Shown here: piece after piece, positions 1 to 5,600 of the stretch | How positions within the stretch are numbered: the first letter of the stretch is position 1 | Layout of the letters: every line of letters starts with the position of its first letter | NCBI GenBank assembly: GCA_944372565.1 | Contig: CALVZR010000024.1 | Span: 1 to 8,040, forward strand | DNA: 8,040 bases | Direction of reading: 5' to 3' | Origin: an uncultured Clostridia bacterium | Lineage (GTDB): Bacteria; Bacillota; Clostridia; Christensenellales; Borkfalkiaceae | Notes under the pieces: model-generated | What the model saw: the letters and a program-made list of their open reading frames with translations, nothing else | What the model was told of the DNA's origin: nothing | The model's database searches: none | Made by a program: the position numbers and the translations under genes

Positions 1-132
1 GACATTTCCGCGGATTACAAGGCGTTCGACATCGCCAACGAGTTCGTGGTCGGCTACGGGCTGGATTACGCGCAAAAATACAGAAACCTGCCCGAGATCG
101 GCGTGCTCAAACGGGAAATTTACGAAAATTAA
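1..132 (+). CDS. hpt: Hypoxanthine phosphoribosyltransferase, C-terminal end only (partial)
   Basis: The window opens inside this gene; 43 codons and a TAA stop are visible. The residues include VVGYGLDYAQKYRNLPEIGV followed by LK, the well-conserved C-terminal signature of bacterial hypoxanthine (guanine) phosphoribosyltransferases, where the Asp-Tyr stretch and the 'RNLP-IG-LK' tail close over the purine-binding pocket. The family makes IMP (and usually GMP) from the free base and PRPP in purine salvage, in the cytosol. The catalytic PRPP loop lies upstream of the window. The next gene starts 9 bp after the stop, so the two are probably cotranscribed, although no functional link between salvage and the next genes is obvious. 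Identification rests on the C-terminal motif alone. Confidence 0.85.
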   Translation, partial: DISADYKAFDIANEFVVGYGLDYAQKYRNLPEIGVLKREIYEN

Positions 133-141
133 GGGGAAGGT

Positions 142-1707
142 ATGGAAAAACGGAATATCGTGAACGTAATCAACTTTATCCGCGGCGCGGAGCCCCGCAT
201 TCCGGGATTCGATCTGGTAACGCCCGTAAAAGAGCAGATCTCGCTTTTGAAGGAACTGGGGTTGAAGGGCACGTTTTTATTGCAGTACGACGCGCTTACC
301 GAGCCCGTATTCAAAGAGATGCTGCTCGCGGAAGGCGATCGGTTCGAAGTGGGCGCGTGGTTTGAAAGCGTGGAATCGCTCTGCGCCGCCGCGGGCGTTG
401 CCTGGCGGGGCAGGGAGGGCTTTTCCTGGGATTGGTTCGCGGGCGTGAGCATGCTCGCGGGGTATTCGCCCGAAGAGCGGGAAAAGCTGACAGACGCCTA
501 TATGACGGAATTTAAAAGCACGTTCGGCAGATATCCCGCCTCTGCGGGGAGCTGGGTGCTGGACGCGCATTCCGTCGCCTATATGCAGAAAAAATACGGC
601 GTGAAGGCCTTCTGCAACTGCAAGGAACAGTACGGCACGGACGGCTATACCCTTTGGGGCGGATATTATAACGGCGGATACTATCCTTCGGTGAACAACG
701 CGCTTATGCCCGCGCAGACCGAAGAAAAACAGATCCCCGCGCCCGTTTTCCGTATGCTGGGCATCGACCCCGTGAGCCAGTACGATTTCGGGATGAGCGC
801 GGCGGGCGGCGCGCCGAAATTGCAGGGCGTGATCACGCTGGAACCCGCCTACACGGGCGCGGAAGGCGGGGGCGGCGTGCCCTCCTGGGTGGATTGGTAT
901 TTTGCGAAGATGTTCGGCGGAAACTGCCTTACATACGCCTACGCGCAGGCGGGGCAGGAAAACAGTTTCGGCTGGGACGCGATGAAAGACGGGCTGACCT
1001 ATCAGTTTAAAAAACTTGCGGAACTGCAAAAAGAAGGGCGCGCGGAGGTGCTCACCCTCGAAGAGACGGGCGAATGGTTTACAAAGAGCTTTCCGCTCAC
1101 GCCGCCGAGCGCCATCGTGTGCAATACGAACTGGAACGACGGAAAAAAATCCTTCTGGTATAACTGCAAAAATTACCGCGTGAACCTGTTTTGCGAAGAA
1201 AATACCCTGCGTATCCGCGATTTTTACGTATTCGACGAAAATTTTGAAGAATCGTATCTTCGCGGCGTATGCGGGGGGAATTACGCGGAGTATATCAACC
1301 TGCCCGTGATGGACGGCAACCGCTGGTCGGGCGGCGGCGTGCTCGCGGGGATCTTCTTTGAAACCGCCGCGGGAGAGCCCGTCCGCTTTACGGAAACGGG
1401 GTATGCGGAGGACGGATTGTCCGCGCGTTTTCTCTTTCATACGGAGCAGTTCGGAAAGATCGAGGTGCGCGCGGAGGAAAGCGGGCTGAAAATTTCCGCG
1501 GAAAAGCGCGCGGAGGAACTTATCCTGCATTTTTGCCGCAACGAGGAAAACGCGGACGCGCGGATGGCGGCGGAAGAGGGGAAAATCGCCTTCGCGTATC
1601 GGGGATTTTCGTACGCGCTTGCCCTTGAAAATATGCGTTTCGACGGAGAAAAACTCGCGCTCTGCGGCAAAACGGGCGCGCTCAAAATAAAAGGAGAAAA
1701 CAGATGA
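142..1707 (+). CDS. NodB/glycosidase-like barrel protein of unknown function, lacking the usual deacetylase metal ligands
   Basis: A 521-residue protein with no signal peptide or membrane segment, so probably cytosolic. Start ATG 142 follows a strong Shine-Dalgarno (AAGGGGAAGG, 131-140). The N-terminal ~330 residues read like a polysaccharide-deacetylase-type beta/alpha barrel: a first strand 'NVINFIRG' (8-15), 'KGTFLLQYDA' (42-51, the usual 'ATFF' strand), 'EVGAWFE' (69-75, where NodB proteins have 'EIG-H'), then 'FGRYPASAGSWVLDAHS' (128-144, resembling the R-P-x-x-x-P motif strand). The TFDDG aspartates and the His pair of CE4 enzymes are absent at these places, so classical metal-dependent deacetylation is unlikely. 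Residues ~340-521 look beta-rich and may be an accessory sandwich domain. It overlaps the downstream SGNH hydrolase by ATGA, suggesting a joint role, perhaps on a carbohydrate. I do not recognise a named family; the fold assignment is an inference from motif spacing. Confidence 0.6.
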   Translation: MEKRNIVNVINFIRGAEPRIPGFDLVTPVKEQISLLKELGLKGTFLLQYDALTEPVFKEMLLAEGDRFEVGAWFESVESLCAAAGVAWRGREGFSWDWFAGVSMLAGYSPEEREKLTDAYMTEFKSTFGRYPASAGSWVLDAHSVAYMQKKYGVKAFCNCKEQYGTDGYTLWGGYYNGGYYPSVNNALMPAQTEEKQIPAPVFRMLGIDPVSQYDFGMSAAGGAPKLQGVITLEPAYTGAEGGGGVPSWVDWYFAKMFGGNCLTYAYAQAGQENSFGWDAMKDGLTYQFKKLAELQKEGRAEVLTLEETGEWFTKSFPLTPPSAIVCNTNWNDGKKSFWYNCKNYRVNLFCEENTLRIRDFYVFDENFEESYLRGVCGGNYAEYINLPVMDGNRWSGGGVLAGIFFETAAGEPVRFTETGYAEDGLSARFLFHTEQFGKIEVRAEESGLKISAEKRAEELILHFCRNEENADARMAAEEGKIAFAYRGFSYALALENMRFDGEKLALCGKTGALKIKGENR

Positions 1708-2339
1708 ACCTGCAAAGCAAAAAAATCGCCTTTTTGGGCGACAGCATCACGCAAGGCGCGCTCGCCTCTTCCGAGGAAAAAAACTTCGTTACCCTCTTCG
1801 GTAAAAACGAGGGGGCAACCGCGCTCAATTACGGGCTGGGCGGCACGCGCATCGCGCGGCAGACCAAGCCGAGCGATCCGCCCCATCACGATCGGGATTT
1901 CGTGATGCGTTCGGACGGGATCGAAAAGGACGCGGACGCCGTCGTCGTATTCGGCGGCACGAACGACTACGGCCACGGGGACGCCCCGTTCGGAAAAGAG
2001 GGGGATAACACGGTATATACCTTCTGCGGCGCGTGCGAAGTGCTCTTCGGTAAGCTGGATAAAGAATTTCCGCGCGCGGTGAAGGTTGCAATCACGCCGC
2101 TCGGCAGGGAGGGCGAGGAGAACCCGCCCGCGGGCAAGCGCCCGCTCGCCGATTACGCGGCGGAAGTGAAAGCGGCCGCGCTGCGGCACGGCTGGCACGT
2201 GCTCGATTTCTATTCGATGTGCAAGAGCGATCCGGAGATGGTTGAAGTGCGGAAAAAACTCGCGGACGGCCTGCATCCGGACGATTTCGGGCACGCGATG
2301 ATCGCGAAAAAAATCGCGGAATTTCTCAAAACGCTGTAA
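1704..2339 (+). CDS. SGNH/GDSL-family hydrolase (esterase/acetylesterase-like)
   Basis: A 211-residue, complete SGNH hydrolase. Block I is 'GDSITQG' (12-18) with the nucleophile Ser14; block II glycines lie in 'NYGLGGTRI' (42-50); block III is 'GGTNDYGHG' (84-92) with the oxyanion-hole Asn87; block V is 'DGLHPDDFGH' (188-197), giving catalytic Asp188 and His191. There is no signal peptide, so it should act in the cytosol on a small ester such as an acetylated sugar or an acyl group. Substrate cannot be told from sequence. The start ATG overlaps the TGA of the preceding gene (ATGA) and has an AAGGAG site at 1691-1696, which points to translational coupling with the barrel protein. An intrinsic terminator 20 bp after the stop ends the unit. 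Family assignment is secure; specificity is not. Confidence 0.92.
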   Translation: MNLQSKKIAFLGDSITQGALASSEEKNFVTLFGKNEGATALNYGLGGTRIARQTKPSDPPHHDRDFVMRSDGIEKDADAVVVFGGTNDYGHGDAPFGKEGDNTVYTFCGACEVLFGKLDKEFPRAVKVAITPLGREGEENPPAGKRPLADYAAEVKAAALRHGWHVLDFYSMCKSDPEMVEVRKKLADGLHPDDFGHAMIAKKIAEFLKTL

Positions 2340-2359
2340 ACCGCTTTTGCGGCAAAAGG

Positions 2360-2389
2360 AAAACAGGTCTTTTTCGGGCCTGTTTTTTT
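2360..2389 (+). terminator. Intrinsic terminator after the SGNH hydrolase gene
   Basis: AAAACAGG (2360-2367) pairs with CCTGTTTT (2379-2386), extended inward by G-U and C-G pairs, and runs into eight T residues (2382-2389). It begins 20 bp after the TAA at 2339 and separates the hpt-barrel-SGNH unit from the deacetylase gene. Confidence 0.85.
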
Positions 2390-2395
2390 ATGTTT

Positions 2396-2426
2396 TTTAC
2401 ATAACGCGCGGGGGAATGAGTATATT
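2396..2426 (+). promoter_or_regulatory. Candidate sigma-A promoter for the polysaccharide deacetylase gene
   Basis: A -10-like TATATT (2421-2426) lies 19 bp after TTTACA (2396-2401), or 18 bp after TTACAT in the overlapping register. The spacing is slightly long. Transcription would start at about 2432-2434, essentially on the ATG at 2433, which implies a leaderless or nearly leaderless message. The position just after a terminator supports a promoter here, but the hexamers are not ideal. Confidence 0.4.
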
Positions 2427-2432
2427 AAGGGT

Positions 2433-3254
2433 ATGAAAACGAGGATAAAACGCGCGGCGGCGTGGACGGCGCTGCTCGCGCTCGCGATGTCTTTTTTTGT
2501 TCTGCCCGCGCACACGGAAGGGGAAGGAAGGGAACTTCTGGTATTAATGTATCACCAGCTGCTGCCCGAGGGAAAATCGAAATACATCGTTTCCCCCGAA
2601 ACGCTGGAAAACGACCTGATCTTTTTAAAAGAAAACGGATATGTTTCCGTAACGGCGGAAGAGGTGATCGCCTATGTGAAAGAAGAGGGCGAACTGCCGG
2701 AAAAGCCCGTGCTGATCACCTTCGACGACGGGCACTACAACGCCTATTATTACGGAAAGGACATCCTGCAAAAGCACGGGTTCACCGCGCTCATTTCGAT
2801 CATCGGCAGGTATTCGGAAAACACCACGGCCACGGGCACGGGCGGGCACGTGCATTATTCCTATCTCACCTGGGAGGAGATCGGGGAGGTGGCGGATTCG
2901 GGCGTTTTCGAGCTGGGCAACCATTCTTACGATATGCACAACTTCTCTCCGCGGTTCGGCGCGAAACAAAAACAGGGGGAGAGCGACGAGGAATACCGCC
3001 GCGCCCTTCGCGGCGATACGGAAAAACTGCAGGGCGTGCTGGAAGAAAAGTGCGGCGTGCGGCCCAGGGTATATGCCGTTCCGTTCGGTTCGTACAACGC
3101 CCTCACGAAAACCGTCCTCGCGGAAGAGGGCTTTGCTATGATGCTCACCTGCAACGAAGGAAAAACAAGGCTGGAGCGGGGCAACGAGGAATGCCTTTAC
3201 CGCATCAGGCGGTACAACCGCGGTTCGGCGGCCGATCTCGCCAAGTGGCTCTGA
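2433..3254 (+). CDS. Secreted polysaccharide deacetylase (CE4, PgaB/IcaB-like)
   Basis: A 273-residue protein with an N-terminal export signal: basic MKTRIKR, a hydrophobic run to about residue 25, and a likely cleavage region near PAHTEG. The NodB domain is intact: 'LMYHQLL' (38-44); motif 1 'TFDDG' (96-100) with catalytic base Asp98 and metal ligand Asp99; motif 2 'NHSYDMH' (163-169) with His164 and His169; motif 3 'YAVPFGSYN' (214-222). The His-x4-His spacing is that of PgaB/IcaB-type poly-N-acetylglucosamine deacetylases rather than the His-x3-His of peptidoglycan deacetylases such as PgdA. It should remove N-acetyl groups from an extracellular GlcNAc polymer, but no icaA/icaC-type synthase or exporter genes are nearby. 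Start choice: ATG 2433 preserves the signal peptide, although AAGGG is only 1 nt away; the next in-frame ATG (2487) would destroy the signal. It is a single-gene unit between two terminators. Confidence 0.9.
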   Translation: MKTRIKRAAAWTALLALAMSFFVLPAHTEGEGRELLVLMYHQLLPEGKSKYIVSPETLENDLIFLKENGYVSVTAEEVIAYVKEEGELPEKPVLITFDDGHYNAYYYGKDILQKHGFTALISIIGRYSENTTATGTGGHVHYSYLTWEEIGEVADSGVFELGNHSYDMHNFSPRFGAKQKQGESDEEYRRALRGDTEKLQGVLEEKCGVRPRVYAVPFGSYNALTKTVLAEEGFAMMLTCNEGKTRLERGNEECLYRIRRYNRGSAADLAKWL

Positions 3255-3276
3255 CCGCCCGCTTTTTTTGCCTCCG

Positions 3277-3304
3277 AAAACGGGCTTTTACGGGCCCGTT
3301 TTTT
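3277..3304 (+). terminator. Intrinsic terminator after the deacetylase gene
   Basis: AAAACGGGC (3277-3285) pairs perfectly with GCCCGTTTT (3294-3302) around an 8-nt loop, and the right arm runs into a T-tract. It begins 22 bp after the TGA at 3254 and just upstream of the sigma-factor promoter, insulating the two genes. Confidence 0.88.
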
Positions 3305-3314
3305 GTTTTGCCGC

Positions 3315-3343
3315 TTGTCTGCGGAAAAAAAGTATGTTAAAAT
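3315..3343 (+). promoter_or_regulatory. Sigma-A-type promoter of the extended sigma factor gene
   Basis: TTGTCT (3315-3320) and TAAAAT (3338-3343) are separated by exactly 17 bp, each close to consensus. Transcription should begin near 3350, leaving a ~64-nt leader before the ATG at 3414. The promoter shows that the gene does not depend solely on its own product, and rules out the in-frame TTG at 3303, which would lie upstream of the transcript. No ECF-type '-35 AAC' autoregulatory element was recognised. Confidence 0.7.
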
Positions 3344-3413
3344 AGACGAAAAGCCTGACTTTTTTAAAGTTCGCGTGTCTGTTTTAGTGAAGGTTTTCAA
3401 AGAGAAAAGACAA

Positions 3414-5042
3414 ATGGAAAAGAACGAGGCGAAAAAAATCATAGCGCAATATGTAAAGCCGATTTTCGGTTTCGCGCTGAAACGGTGCAAAAACGTGCAG
3501 GATGCGGAAGACCTTTCCCAGGAAATCGCGTGGAAGGCGTATCGCGCGCTTTTAGCGCGGGACGACATCGCCGACTGCGAAAGATTTATCTGGACGGTCG
3601 CGCACAACGCGCTCGCGAATTATTACCGCGGCAAAAGCGGCGTTTCGGGCGTTTCGTTCGACGAGGCGGAAAACCTGCCGTTTCCGCCTTCCGGAGAAAT
3701 CGAAACCGGACTGCTCGCGGAAGAGAGCGCCGCAAAACTGCGGAAAGAAATCGCTTATCTTTCCAAGATGCAGCGCGCGATCGTCGTCGCCTATTATTAC
3801 GAAAATAAAAAGCAAAGCGACATCGCGGAGGAATTTCATATTTCGCCTTCCCTTGTGAAGTGGCACCTCTTTGAAGCCAAAAAAAATCTGAAACGAGGTA
3901 TGGAAACGATGAAAAATGCACAAACGCAGCAGTTTTCTCCCGTGGAGTTTTCGCGGATGAGTTTTTGCGGCAGCGCGGGAACCATGGGCGGCACGCCTGC
4001 TTTTTTCAGGAGCGTTTTAACGCAGAATATCGCATACTGCGCGTATCGGGAGGCGAAAACGATCAACGAAATCGCCGAAGCGTTGGGCGTTTCTCCCGTA
4101 TATGTCGAAAGCGAGGCCGAATTTCTGGAAGAATACGGATATCTGGTGAAACGGGGCGGAAAATATCTTGCAAACCTGCTGATCGAAGAAACGGACGGGG
4201 AAGGGGAAAAGATTTTGCGCCTGCGCGAGGAAATGTACGGCGCGGCGGCGAAAATTTTCGCAAACGATCTGTACAACGGTTTGTTGCAGAGCGGTTTGCT
4301 GAAAAGCGACGGCATCGAATGCGCGTTCAAAGAGGACGAAAATTATCTGCTCTGGGCGCTCGTTCCCTTTATCGCGGCAAATTGCGAGAACGGGCGTGCG
4401 GAGGAAAAAATCTCTTTTGAAGAGACGGCTACCATCCGCCCGGACGGCGCCTGCGATATCGCGAGCGTCAGCGTGAAATCGGAGGGGGAAAAGCGGATCA
4501 GGTACAACGCGTCTTTTTCAAAATGGCGCGGGCCGAGCTGGATAAGCTGCAACGGGCATATGCTCTGGTGCTGCCGCTCCGAGTGGACGGACGAAAAGCA
4601 GAAATGGGAATATTTTGAATACGTTTCTTCTAAAAATCTGAAACTTCTCTGCCGCGTGCAGAACGGGGAACCGCTTTCGGAGGACGAATACGCGTCTTTG
4701 GCGCAGCAGGGGCTGATCAGGATGGAAAAAGAACCCGTTTTGCAGATCGTGTGGCTGAAAACGGAGGAGATCAAGGAAAAGCTGCTCGGCTTGGGGAGAG
4801 AGATCAACTTGAAGCGGGGAAGGGAATTGCAGAAATTAAAAACGCGCTATGTAAAGGCGCTTTTAGATTCCACGCCCAAACACCTGCGGAAAATGCAGGC
4901 GTACGAACTGCAGTTTTTATTCCGTGCGGACGGATGGTTTTTGTTGTACTGCATAGAAGAACTTCTGCAAAGCGGAAAACTGCGCCCGCCGAAGGAGGAG
5001 CAGAGAAAACCCCTGATGACCGTTGCCGCGGTGCTGCGCTGA
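3414..5042 (+). CDS. ECF-type sigma-70 family sigma factor with a large C-terminal extension
   Basis: A 542-residue protein from ATG 3414 (weak site AAAGAG 9 nt upstream). Residues ~8-75 are sigma region 2: 'DAEDLSQEIAWKAYRAL' (30-46) and 'RFIWTVAHNALANYYR' (57-72), the core-RNAP-binding and -10-recognition helices. After a short acidic linker, residues ~108-165 are region 4, with helix-turn-helix 'KQSDIAEEFHISPSLVKWHL' (133-152) for -35 recognition. ECF sigmas are normally ~160-200 residues; here ~380 more follow. That extension starts with 'SRMSFCGSAGTMGG', then a second winged-helix-like segment (~203-250, 'TINEIAEALGVSPVYVESEA') and a ~290-residue domain with no motif I can name, including several Trp/Cys residues around 402-422. 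There is no transmembrane helix and no adjacent anti-sigma gene, so control may reside in the extension. A terminator follows about 50 bp downstream. The sigma assignment is firm; the role of the extension is unknown. Confidence 0.88.
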   Translation: MEKNEAKKIIAQYVKPIFGFALKRCKNVQDAEDLSQEIAWKAYRALLARDDIADCERFIWTVAHNALANYYRGKSGVSGVSFDEAENLPFPPSGEIETGLLAEESAAKLRKEIAYLSKMQRAIVVAYYYENKKQSDIAEEFHISPSLVKWHLFEAKKNLKRGMETMKNAQTQQFSPVEFSRMSFCGSAGTMGGTPAFFRSVLTQNIAYCAYREAKTINEIAEALGVSPVYVESEAEFLEEYGYLVKRGGKYLANLLIEETDGEGEKILRLREEMYGAAAKIFANDLYNGLLQSGLLKSDGIECAFKEDENYLLWALVPFIAANCENGRAEEKISFEETATIRPDGACDIASVSVKSEGEKRIRYNASFSKWRGPSWISCNGHMLWCCRSEWTDEKQKWEYFEYVSSKNLKLLCRVQNGEPLSEDEYASLAQQGLIRMEKEPVLQIVWLKTEEIKEKLLGLGREINLKRGRELQKLKTRYVKALLDSTPKHLRKMQAYELQFLFRADGWFLLYCIEELLQSGKLRPPKEEQRKPLMTVAAVLR

Positions 5043-5093
5043 ATGTTTTCTCATTCACGGCATCTGCATTTTGGCGGAAATATAAGAAATAAA

Positions 5094-5130
5094 AAAGGGA
5101 AACGGCCTGTTTTCGGGCAGTTTTCCTTTT
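5094..5130. terminator. Bidirectional intrinsic terminator after the sigma factor gene
   Basis: A 16-bp stem (5094-5109 with 5114-5129; two G-U pairs and one mismatch) closes a TTTT loop. The right side ends in TTTT (5127-5130) and the left side is preceded by AAAAAA (5091-5096), which is a U-run when read on the minus strand. It can therefore end the sigma gene on the plus strand and the truncated gene at 5147-5284 on the minus strand. Confidence 0.75.
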
Positions 5131-5146
5131 ATCGGCATTTTGAGCG

Positions 5147-5284
5147 TTATGTTTTAATCAACGAAATCGTTTCGCCGTTTATGCGGATTTCCTTGGACAG
5201 CATTTTTAACGCGCGTTCCAATCGAGAGGTGATCGAATCGCTCATACGGGAAAAACCGAGTTGATTATTGCTTGCACTCCGTAA
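5147..5284 (-). pseudogene. 3' remnant of a minus-strand gene of unknown function, cut by the IS3 element
   Basis: Read on the minus strand, this stretch is open from the IS junction (~5284) to a TAA at 5147-5149. It ends 'QLGFSRMSDSITSRLERALK' and then 'MLSKEIRINGETISLIKT', about 46 codons in all, amphipathic and helix-like for most of its length. A Met at 5245 would give only 32 residues and has no clear ribosome binding site. The terminator at 5094-5130 sits directly downstream in the correct orientation, which is the main argument that this was once a real gene whose 5' part was lost when the insertion sequence arrived or decayed. I cannot identify the family. The alternative is non-coding intergenic sequence. 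Confidence 0.4.
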
Positions 5285-5410
5285 GGATTTAACAGCTTAA
5301 CCTGGAAGAAGTTGCACAAATACATATTCTACTGGAACACCAAGAGAATTTCTCTCAAACTAAAAGGAATGAGCCCGGTACAATACCGAACTCATTCCCA
5401 TACAATTTAA
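5285..5410 (+). pseudogene. IS3-family transposase (OrfB), C-terminal remnant
   Basis: The plus-strand frame from 5285 to the TAA at 5408-5410 ends 'LHKYIFYWNTKRISLKLKGM' followed by 'SPVQYRTHSHTI'. This is the characteristic C-terminus of IS3-family (IS150-like) OrfB integrase-type transposases: the 'YI-YWN--RI--KLKGMSPVQYR' tail after the DDE catalytic core. Only about 41 codons survive; the catalytic residues, OrfA and the left end are missing, and a stop (TAA 5282-5284) closes the frame just upstream. The element cannot transpose. It lies between the sigma gene and the tRNA-Arg and abuts the minus-strand gene remnant. Base composition is visibly richer in A+T than the neighbouring genes, as expected for an acquired element. 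Confidence 0.85.
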
Positions 5411-5420
5411 TTAATTTTTT

Positions 5421-5444
5421 GTCCTTTTTTTGGGGTTCACTTCA
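5421..5444. repeat. Right terminal inverted repeat of the IS3 remnant
   Basis: Read inward on the minus strand, the sequence is TGAAGTGAACCCC followed by a run of seven A and GGAC. This matches the usual IS3/IS150-type end, which starts TGA and contains CCCCAAAAA...GGAC. It lies 10 bp after the transposase stop codon, the normal position for the right end. No partner is present in the window. Confidence 0.7.
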
Positions 5445-5487
5445 AAAACAATACGAACCTTGACGATATAAAGTCAGGGTTCGTATT
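5444..5487 (-). terminator. Intrinsic terminator of the tRNA-Arg transcript
   Basis: A 15-bp stem (5450-5464 with 5473-5487, one G-U pair) encloses an 8-nt loop. On the minus strand it is followed by GTTTTTG, the U-run corresponding to AAAAA at 5444-5448. It begins 9 bp beyond the CCA end of the tRNA gene, so it ends the tRNA transcript. Confidence 0.85.
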
Positions 5488-5496
5488 ATTTTGATT

Positions 5497-5573
5497 TGGT
5501 GCACCCGGCGGGGATCGAACCCACAACCTTCAGCGTCGGAGGCTGACACTCTATCCAATTGCGCTACGGATGC
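5497..5573 (-). tRNA. tRNA-Arg, anticodon CCG, CCA end encoded
   Basis: A 77-nt cloverleaf on the minus strand. Acceptor stem GCATCCG/CGGGTGC (one U-G pair), discriminator A and encoded CCA. The anticodon stem TCAGC/GCTGA is perfect around loop CTCCGAC, giving anticodon CCG, which reads the arginine codon CGG. The T arm is GTGGG-TTCGATC-CCCGC. The D stem is weak: GCGC against GAGT gives one G-U pair and a G12-A23 mismatch. The gene lies 25 bp after the stop codon of the CNNM/CBS protein in the same direction, with no promoter I could recognise between them. It may be read through from that gene or from a promoter inside its 3' end. Confidence 0.95.
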
Positions 5574-5578
5574 ATATG

Positions 5579-5600
5579 CGCGGCAACTGCCGCGTTTTTT
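5579..5600. other. GC hairpin between the CNNM/CBS gene and tRNA-Arg
   Basis: CGCGGC (5579-5584), loop AACT, GCCGCG (5589-5594), then TTTTTT (5595-5600) on the plus strand. The U-run is on the plus side, so for the minus-strand genes flanking it the hairpin is not a canonical Rho-independent terminator. It could pause polymerase, guide tRNA 5' processing, or block plus-strand read-through into the CNNM/CBS gene. Confidence 0.5.

Larger units (their letters stand above)
5285..5444 (+). mobile_element. Right-end remnant of an IS3-family insertion sequence
   Basis: It comprises the transposase tail (5285-5410), a short A+T-rich spacer and the right terminal inverted repeat (5421-5444). The left boundary is set where transposase similarity fades next to the minus-strand remnant and is uncertain by some tens of bases. 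No left inverted repeat was found in the window, so a target-site duplication cannot be assessed. The right boundary is only a few bases from the tRNA-Arg terminator stem (5450). Confidence 0.75.

Noticed and set aside
277..1530. Long minus-strand open frame of 417 codons opposite the barrel protein
   Set aside because: It is rich in Arg/His/Ala/Phe as expected from the antisense of a GC-rich gene, has no ribosome binding site, and the plus strand carries a clear gene with a strong start.
1437..2294. Minus-strand open frame of 285 codons opposite the SGNH hydrolase
   Set aside because: It spans the antisense of two overlapping plus-strand genes, one with all SGNH motifs intact; composition is that of a shadow frame.
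3303..3413. N-terminal extension of the sigma factor from TTG 3303
   Set aside because: That start lies inside a terminator and upstream of the promoter at 3315-3343, so it would not be transcribed from it; ATG 3414 aligns with the usual sigma region 2 start.
5043..5264. 73-codon plus-strand frame starting right after the sigma gene
   Set aside because: It runs straight through a strong terminator hairpin, has no ribosome binding site and matches no family; the minus strand of its second half reads more like a gene tail.
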